From positions 124,001-188,000 of the forward strand of contig NZ_CP107052.1 of assembly GCF_025736875.1 (NCBI RefSeq): a stretch of DNA of 64,000 bases. Direction: 5' to 3'. Shown in pieces: positions 59,075 to 64,000 of this stretch. The notes below the pieces were generated by a model that worked only from the letters and a program-made list of their open reading frames with translations, was not told the DNA's origin and did not search any database. Positions within the stretch are counted from its first letter, which is position 1; each line of letters opens with the position of its first letter. Source of the DNA: Candidatus Kirkpatrickella diaphorinae. Lineage in GTDB: Bacteria > Pseudomonadota > Alphaproteobacteria > Acetobacterales > Acetobacteraceae. The position numbers were made by a program, and so were the translations under genes.

Positions 59075-59692
59075 ATGGAATACGAGATCAAGACCCTCGA
59101 TAACGGAAGCGCCGGTAAGGTGACCCTTCCGGAGGAATTGTTCGGCATCACGCCGCGCAATGACATTATGGCCCGCGTCGTGCATTGGCAGCTTGCCAAG
59201 CGTCGTGCTGGCACGCACCGTGTCAAAGGCATGGGCGAAATTTCCGGCACGACCAAGAAGCCTTATCGCCAGAAAGGCACGGGCTCTGCTCGTCAGGGTT
59301 CGTTGCGTGCCCCGCAATTCCGCACAGGTGGTGTGGTGCACGGGCCGGTTGTGCGTGACCATGGTTATGACCTGCCGAAAAAGGTGCGCCGCCTCGGCCT
59401 GATTTCCGCGCTGTCGCAGAAAGCTGCGGAAGGGAAAGTCGTCATCCTTGAGGCTGTTGCCGGCGTGCAGAAAACACGTGATGCTGAAGCCAAAATGAAG
59501 GCTCTGGGCCTGACATCGGCTTTGATTGTTGATGGTGCCAATCCGGATGCCGGGTTTGGGCGTGCCATCCGCAACCTGCATAAGATTGATGTGATGCCGT
59601 CAATCGGCGCCAATGTTTACGATATCCTCAATCATGAGGTGCTTGTCGTGACGCGCGCCGGGCTTGATGGCCTGAAGGAGCGCCTGGCATGA
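59075..59692 (+). CDS. rplD: 50S ribosomal protein L4
   Basis: A 205-residue L4 that lines the exit tunnel: [20 protein letters not shown] is the tunnel loop. In E. coli it represses the S10 operon by leader attenuation. The ATG at 59075 gives [11 protein letters not shown]. It overlaps rplW by four bases. Confidence 0.98.
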   Translation: MEYEIKTLDNGSAGKVTLPEELFGITPRNDIMARVVHWQLAKRRAGTHRVKGMGEISGTTKKPYRQKGTGSARQGSLRAPQFRTGGVVHGPVVRDHGYDLPKKVRRLGLISALSQKAAEGKVVILEAVAGVQKTRDAEAKMKALGLTSALIVDGANPDAGFGRAIRNLHKIDVMPSIGANVYDILNHEVLVVTRAGLDGLKERLA

Positions 59693-60030
59693 GCACGACA
59701 ACCGTTCTGGCGCGCCGTGAAAAGGCCGCCCGCATGAGCCGTGAGGCGATGTTCGACATCATCCGCGCGCCCGTCATCACTGAGAAGGCGACAGCTCTTT
59801 CAGAGAATAACCACGTCGTTTTCCGCGTCGCACTTGAGGCGTCCAAGCCCGAGATCAAAATTGCGGTCGAGACGCTGTTTAACGTGAAGGTGCTTTCGGT
59901 GAACACCCTGGTGCAGAAGGGCAAGAGCAAAATGTTCAAGGGGCGGCCAGGTCGTCGCTCTGACACCAAGAAAGCATATGTCAAGCTCGCAGATGGTCAG
60001 TCGATCGACCTCACAGCGAAGCTGAGCTGA
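59689..60030 (+). CDS. rplW: 50S ribosomal protein L23
   Basis: A 113-residue L23 at the tunnel exit, docking site for trigger factor and SRP. Core motifs are [14 protein letters not shown] and [18 protein letters not shown]. The first 20 residues are an extra N-terminal segment; a start at the internal MSREAMFD (59734) is also possible. Confidence 0.97.
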   Translation: MSTTTVLARREKAARMSREAMFDIIRAPVITEKATALSENNHVVFRVALEASKPEIKIAVETLFNVKVLSVNTLVQKGKSKMFKGRPGRRSDTKKAYVKLADGQSIDLTAKLS

Positions 60031-60046
60031 CGCGGGGCAGGGAATC

Positions 60047-60877
60047 ATGGCACTAAAACACTTTAATCCGACGACGCCCAGCCTTCGTGGCACCGTCCTT
60101 ATTGACCGGAGCGAGCTGCATAAGGGGAAACCCGTCAAGCAGCTGACGGAAGGTAAGAACAAATCCGGCGGTCGCAATAATCATGGGCGCACAACGTCGC
60201 GCTTCCGTGGCGGCGGGCACAAGCAATCCTACCGTTATGTCGATTTCAAACGTCGCAAATTCGATGTTGCGGGCACGATTGAGCGTCTGGAATATGACCC
60301 CAACCGCACGTCTTTCATCGCGCTGATCAAATATGATGATGGTGAGCTTGCTTACATCCTCGCGCCGCAACGCGTGAAATCAGGGGATCGCGTCGTTGCT
60401 GGTGCGCGGGTTGACGTCAAGCCCGGCAATGCGATGCCGCTGGCGGCGATGCCGGTGGGCACGATCGTCCATAATATCGAGCTCAAGATCGGTGCGGGTG
60501 GCAAGGTCGCGCGTTCAGCCGGGACTTACGCCCAGCTTGTCGGCAAGGATGCCGGTTACGCGCAGATCAAGCTGCAATCCGGTGAGTTGCGTCTTGTCCG
60601 CGGGGAATGCATGGCGACAGTCGGTGCCGTCTCCAACCCGGATAATATGAACCAGCATATCGGTAAGGCCGGTCGCAATCGTTGGCTCGGGCGCCGCCCA
60701 CATAACCGTGGTGTCGTCATGAACCCTGTTGATCACCCGCATGGTGGTGGTGAGGGCCGTACCTCTGGCGGGCGTCATCCCGTTACGCCGTGGGGCAAGC
60801 CGACAAAAGGTTACAAAACGCGTAGCAACAAGCGCACGGATAGCTTGATTATCCGCCGCCGCAAGACCGGTAAGTAA
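60047..60877 (+). CDS. rplB: 50S ribosomal protein L2
   Basis: A 276-residue L2: [20 protein letters not shown], the RNA-binding [15 protein letters not shown] and the conserved [20 protein letters not shown] near the peptidyl-transferase centre. Confidence 0.99.
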   Translation: MALKHFNPTTPSLRGTVLIDRSELHKGKPVKQLTEGKNKSGGRNNHGRTTSRFRGGGHKQSYRYVDFKRRKFDVAGTIERLEYDPNRTSFIALIKYDDGELAYILAPQRVKSGDRVVAGARVDVKPGNAMPLAAMPVGTIVHNIELKIGAGGKVARSAGTYAQLVGKDAGYAQIKLQSGELRLVRGECMATVGAVSNPDNMNQHIGKAGRNRWLGRRPHNRGVVMNPVDHPHGGGEGRTSGGRHPVTPWGKPTKGYKTRSNKRTDSLIIRRRKTGK

Positions 60878-60895
60878 GAGAGGGGCATTAGAGAG

Positions 60896-61174
60896 ATGGC
60901 ACGTTCCGTCTGGAAAGGCCCGTTCGTCGACGGGTACTTGTTTGGTAAGGCAGAAGCTTCACGTGCGTCGGGTCGCAATGAGGTGATCAAAATCTGGTCA
61001 CGTCGTTCAACGATCCTGCCGCAATTTGTGGGCCTGACATTTGGTGTGTATAACGGGCGCAAGTTCCTGCCTGTGCAAGTGACGGAAAACATGGTCGGAC
61101 ATAAGTTCGGCGAGTTTTCCCCGACGCGCACATTCACGGGCCATGCGTCCGATAAAAAGTCGAAGCGGGGCTGA
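60896..61174 (+). CDS. rpsS: 30S ribosomal protein S19
   Basis: A 92-residue S19: [16 protein letters not shown] and [26 protein letters not shown] precedes the ATG. It ends one base before rplV. Confidence 0.99.
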   Translation: MARSVWKGPFVDGYLFGKAEASRASGRNEVIKIWSRRSTILPQFVGLTFGVYNGRKFLPVQVTENMVGHKFGEFSPTRTFTGHASDKKSKRG

Positions 61175-61175
61175 G

Positions 61176-61613
61176 ATGAGCAAGCCAAAGCATATTCGCA
61201 CACTTGCCGATAATGAGGCGCAGGCCGTCGCACGCAATGTTCGTGTCAGCCCGCGCAAGCTCGACCTGGTTGCGGCCATGATCCGCAACCTACCGGCTGA
61301 TAAGGCTATTGCGGCGCTGACTTTTTCCCGCCGTCGCATTGCGCAGCAGGTGCGTAAGACACTTGAGAGCGCGATTGCGAACGCTGAAAATAATCATCAG
61401 CTTGATGTGGATCAGTTGGTGGTGAAGTCGGCTGAGGTCGGTAAATCCATCGTCATGAAGCGCTTTCATGCGCGTGGTCGTGGTCGCTCCGCCCGGATTG
61501 AAAAGTTCTTCAGCCACATCAAGATCGTGGTCGCTGAGCGGGCTGCGACAGAAGATGCCCCTGCGAAGAAGACTCGCAAGCGCAAAGACGTAGCAGAACA
61601 GAAGGCGGCCTGA
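61176..61613 (+). CDS. rplV: 50S ribosomal protein L22
   Basis: A 145-residue L22 beginning [37 protein letters not shown] and the tunnel beta-hairpin [16 protein letters not shown] are visible. The C terminus has a lysine-rich extension ([18 protein letters not shown]). Confidence 0.98.
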   Translation: MSKPKHIRTLADNEAQAVARNVRVSPRKLDLVAAMIRNLPADKAIAALTFSRRRIAQQVRKTLESAIANAENNHQLDVDQLVVKSAEVGKSIVMKRFHARGRGRSARIEKFFSHIKIVVAERAATEDAPAKKTRKRKDVAEQKAA

Positions 61614-61614
61614 T

Positions 61615-62292
61615 ATGGGACATAAAGTCAATCCGATCGGGCTTCGGCTCGGTGTCAATCGCACCTGGGACAGCCGCTGGTATGCGGGCCAGGATTACGC
61701 GAATCTTCTTCACGAGGACCTCAAGCTTCGGGCATATCTTCGCCGCAAGCTCGCAGGTGCCGGTGTTTCCCGCGTCGTGATCGAACGTCCGGCCAAAAAG
61801 CCCCGCGTCACGATCTATGCAGCCCGTCCGGGTGTCGTGATCGGTAAAAAAGGTCAGGATATCGACGCGCTTCGTAAAGATCTGAGCCGTATGGCGAAGG
61901 CTGACGTCGCGCTCAACATCGTGGAAATCCGCAAGCCTGAAATTGACTCGACACTTGTCGCGGAAAATATCGCGCAGCAGCTGGAGCGCCGCGTGGCGTT
62001 CCGCCGGGCGATGAAGCGTGCCGTGCAATCCGCGATGCGCCTCGGGGCGCAGGGGATCCGGATCAACTGCTCCGGTCGTCTTGGCGGTGCCGAGATCGCG
62101 CGTATCGAGTGGTATCGTGAAGGTCGCGTTCCGCTTCATACGCTTCGTGCGGATATTGATTACGGCGTGGCAACGGCAAAGACGACCTATGGCACTTGTG
62201 GTGTGAAGGTCTGGATCTTTAAAGGCGATGTCATGGCGCATGACCCTCTTGCCCAGGACCGTCGTGCCGCTGAGCAAGCGCCGCAGCGTTGA
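61615..62292 (+). CDS. rpsC: 30S ribosomal protein S3
   Basis: A 225-residue S3 at the mRNA entry site: [20 protein letters not shown] start, KH-domain [14 protein letters not shown] and the C-terminal [20 protein letters not shown]. It starts one base after the rplV stop. Confidence 0.99.
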   Translation: MGHKVNPIGLRLGVNRTWDSRWYAGQDYANLLHEDLKLRAYLRRKLAGAGVSRVVIERPAKKPRVTIYAARPGVVIGKKGQDIDALRKDLSRMAKADVALNIVEIRKPEIDSTLVAENIAQQLERRVAFRRAMKRAVQSAMRLGAQGIRINCSGRLGGAEIARIEWYREGRVPLHTLRADIDYGVATAKTTYGTCGVKVWIFKGDVMAHDPLAQDRRAAEQAPQR

Positions 62293-62339
62293 GTCGAAGT
62301 TCAAAACAAGCGTCGTGAGGCGCGTGAGGATAACTGATC

Positions 62340-62756
62340 ATGCTTTCCCCCAAGCGGACGAAGTTTCGCAAAGCCCATAAAGGCCGTATTCACGGCCTCG
62401 CAAAAGGTGGAACGACGCTGAATTTCGGCGCGTTCGGCCTGAAAGCGCTTGAGCCCGAGAGGATCACGGCGCGCCAGATCGAGGCGTCTCGTCGTGCGAT
62501 TACGCGTGCGATGAAGCGCGCAGGTCGTGTCTGGATCCGCATTTTCCCGGATCTTCCGGTTTCCACCAAGCCGGCTGAGGTGCGGATGGGCTCGGGTAAG
62601 GGCTCGCCTGAATATTGGGTCGCACGCGTCAAGCCGGGTCGCGTCCTTTTCGAGATTGAAGGCGTGCCGCCTGATGTTGCGCGCCACGCGCTCGAACTTG
62701 GCGCGGCGAAACTGCCGATCAAGACCAAGTTCATTACACGCATTGGAGATGCCTGA
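62340..62756 (+). CDS. rplP: 50S ribosomal protein L16
   Basis: A 138-residue L16: [20 protein letters not shown], with [20 protein letters not shown]. It helps position tRNA in the A site. The stop lies one base before the rpmC start. Confidence 0.99.
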   Translation: MLSPKRTKFRKAHKGRIHGLAKGGTTLNFGAFGLKALEPERITARQIEASRRAITRAMKRAGRVWIRIFPDLPVSTKPAEVRMGSGKGSPEYWVARVKPGRVLFEIEGVPPDVARHALELGAAKLPIKTKFITRIGDA

Positions 62757-62757
62757 G

Positions 62758-62991
62758 ATGGCCGACACGTTTAAAGTCGCCGATCTGCGCGGCAAGACGT
62801 CTGATGAGCTCGAGGCTCTTCTGCTTGATCTGAAAAAAGAGCAGCTTAATCTGCGTTTCCAGGCCGCGACCGGGCAGTCTGAAGGTGCGGGCCGAGTGCG
62901 GCTGCTGCGTCGTGCTGTCGCGCGGATCAAGACAGTTTTGCATCAATCGAAGAACAGTGCGGGCGCAAAAACGTCCGCCGTTAAGTCCTGA
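62758..62991 (+). CDS. rpmC: 50S ribosomal protein L29
   Basis: A 77-residue L29: [20 protein letters not shown] and [20 protein letters not shown]. The ATG at 62758 follows the rplP stop by one base. The C terminus is slightly longer than in E. coli. Confidence 0.97.
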   Translation: MADTFKVADLRGKTSDELEALLLDLKKEQLNLRFQAATGQSEGAGRVRLLRRAVARIKTVLHQSKNSAGAKTSAVKS

Positions 62992-63004
62992 GAGGAGACG
63001 GACA

Positions 63005-63286
63005 ATGCCAAGGCGTGTCCTGACTGGGCGAGTGACTAGTGATAAGATGGACAAGACGGTGACCGTCCTCGTGCATCGTCGCGTTATGCACCCGCTTTAT
63101 AAAAAGTTTATTCGCCGTTCCAAGAAATACGCGGCGCATGATGAGCTGAATGAGTGCAAAATCGGCGATACCGTCCGTATCGAAGAATGTGCGCCGATTT
63201 CAAAACGCAAGACGTGGATGGTTGTTACGCGCAACGGTGCGGCACTTGGTGCCCCCGCGGCTGACGCCAGCCCTGTTTCGGCTTAA
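63005..63286 (+). CDS. rpsQ: 30S ribosomal protein S17
   Basis: A 93-residue S17: [20 protein letters not shown] and [20 protein letters not shown]. An Ala-rich tail of about 16 residues ([16 protein letters not shown]) extends past the usual end. AGGAGA stands upstream of the ATG. Confidence 0.98.
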   Translation: MPRRVLTGRVTSDKMDKTVTVLVHRRVMHPLYKKFIRRSKKYAAHDELNECKIGDTVRIEECAPISKRKTWMVVTRNGAALGAPAADASPVSA

Positions 63287-63300
63287 ATAGGGGGCTAAAA

Positions 63301-63669
63301 ATGATCCATCCCGAGACCAACCTTGACGTTGCGGATAATTCCGGCGCGCGTCGGGTGCAGTGCATCAAGGTGCTGGGCGGTTCCAAGCGTAAAACCGCTT
63401 CGGTCGGCGACGTGATCGTCGTTTCCGTCAAGGAGGCGATTCCGCGCGGTAAAGTCAAAAAAGGTGATGTCCATCAGGCTGTCATCGTCCGCACCTCTTA
63501 CCCGGTGCGTCGGGCGGATGGCAGCGCCATTCGTTTTGACAAAAACGCAGCGGTGCTGATCAACAAGTCGATGGAGCCCATTGGTACACGTATCTTTGGC
63601 CCCGTCGTGCGTGAGCTGCGTGCCCGCAAGTTCATGAAAATTATCTCCCTGGCTCCGGAGGTCCTGTAA
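63301..63669 (+). CDS. rplN: 50S ribosomal protein L14
   Basis: A 122-residue L14: [38 protein letters not shown] and [15 protein letters not shown] at the end. The stop shares one base with the rplX start (TAATG). Confidence 0.99.
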   Translation: MIHPETNLDVADNSGARRVQCIKVLGGSKRKTASVGDVIVVSVKEAIPRGKVKKGDVHQAVIVRTSYPVRRADGSAIRFDKNAAVLINKSMEPIGTRIFGPVVRELRARKFMKIISLAPEVL

Positions 63670-63989
63670 TGGCCGCGCGTATAAAAAAGGGTGACCAGGT
63701 TGTGGTCATTTCCGGTGCGTCCAAAGGCGTGCGGGGTGAGGTGATGTCTATCCTTCCCAAGGTTGAGAAGGCTGTCGTCCGTGGCGTCGCCATTGCGAAA
63801 CGCCACACGAAGCCGAGCCGCCAGAATGAAGAGGGCGGTATCATTGCGAAGGAGATGCCTGTGCATCTCTCAAATCTTAAACTTATCGATCCGAAGAGTG
63901 GCAAGCCGACCCGTGTTGGTTTCCGCGTTCTTGATGACGGCCGCAAAGCGCGCGTCGCCAAGGCGACCGGCGAGATTATCGAAGGCTAA
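63669..63989 (+). CDS. rplX: 50S ribosomal protein L24
   Basis: A 106-residue L24, an assembly initiator with the KOW motif [35 protein letters not shown] follows. The S10/spc-type operon continues beyond the right edge. Confidence 0.98.
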   Translation: MAARIKKGDQVVVISGASKGVRGEVMSILPKVEKAVVRGVAIAKRHTKPSRQNEEGGIIAKEMPVHLSNLKLIDPKSGKPTRVGFRVLDDGRKARVAKATGEIIEG

Positions 63990-64000
63990 GGGGGCGATAT

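Overview
The window is a GC-rich alphaproteobacterial chromosome segment, most likely from an acetic acid bacterium or close relative (Acetobacteraceae). The assignment is an inference from gene content: an FzlA-type GST-fold division protein, a DUF3576 lipoprotein ahead of leuS, lptE-holA after leuS, a fused DHA kinase, a BTAD-type regulator and MinCDE. No 16S rRNA is present to confirm it.

Layout. 1-4300: partial amino-acid permease, two small membrane-protein genes, DHA kinase, and a fructosamine-kinase/low-molecular-weight phosphatase pair that looks like a protein-deglycation module. 4500-10420: a complete urease operon ureDABCEFG plus a NiCoT nickel permease. 10440-13780: divergent metE and metR with two MetR-like boxes between them. 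14100-14406: a tRNA-Arg(CCU) gene split by a group I intron of about 230 nt, on the minus strand. 14690-21785: BTAD regulator, DUF3576 lipoprotein, leuS, lptE, holA. 22011-29533: Tat-signal SDR, a four-gene peptide-type ABC importer with no binding-protein gene, and two cell-wall peptidase genes, the second cut from its lipoprotein signal by an in-frame stop. 29949-34277: yidB-like gene, minE-minD-minC, divergent fzlA, a DJ-1/PfpI protein with a basic tail, and a small secreted protein. 34533-44140: rmuC, a two-component system and an RND efflux operon.

44362-64000: rplK-rplA, rplJ-rplL, rpoB-rpoC, rpsL-rpsG-tuf and the S10 operon from rpsJ to rplX. Two usual members are missing: secE-nusG is not upstream of rplK, and fusA is not between rpsG and tuf. 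Candidate control elements here include an L10-type leader, a hairpin before rplL, a hairpin before rpoB, a strong terminator after rpoC, a promoter for the str operon, and a structured leader between tuf and rpsJ.

No CRISPR array, insertion sequence or prophage was recognised. The most unusual items are the intron-containing tRNA-Arg(CCU), the stop codon separating signal peptide from enzyme in the NlpC/P60 gene, the binding-protein-less importer beside two murein-peptidase genes, the deglycation pair next to DHA kinase, and the structured leader before rpsJ.
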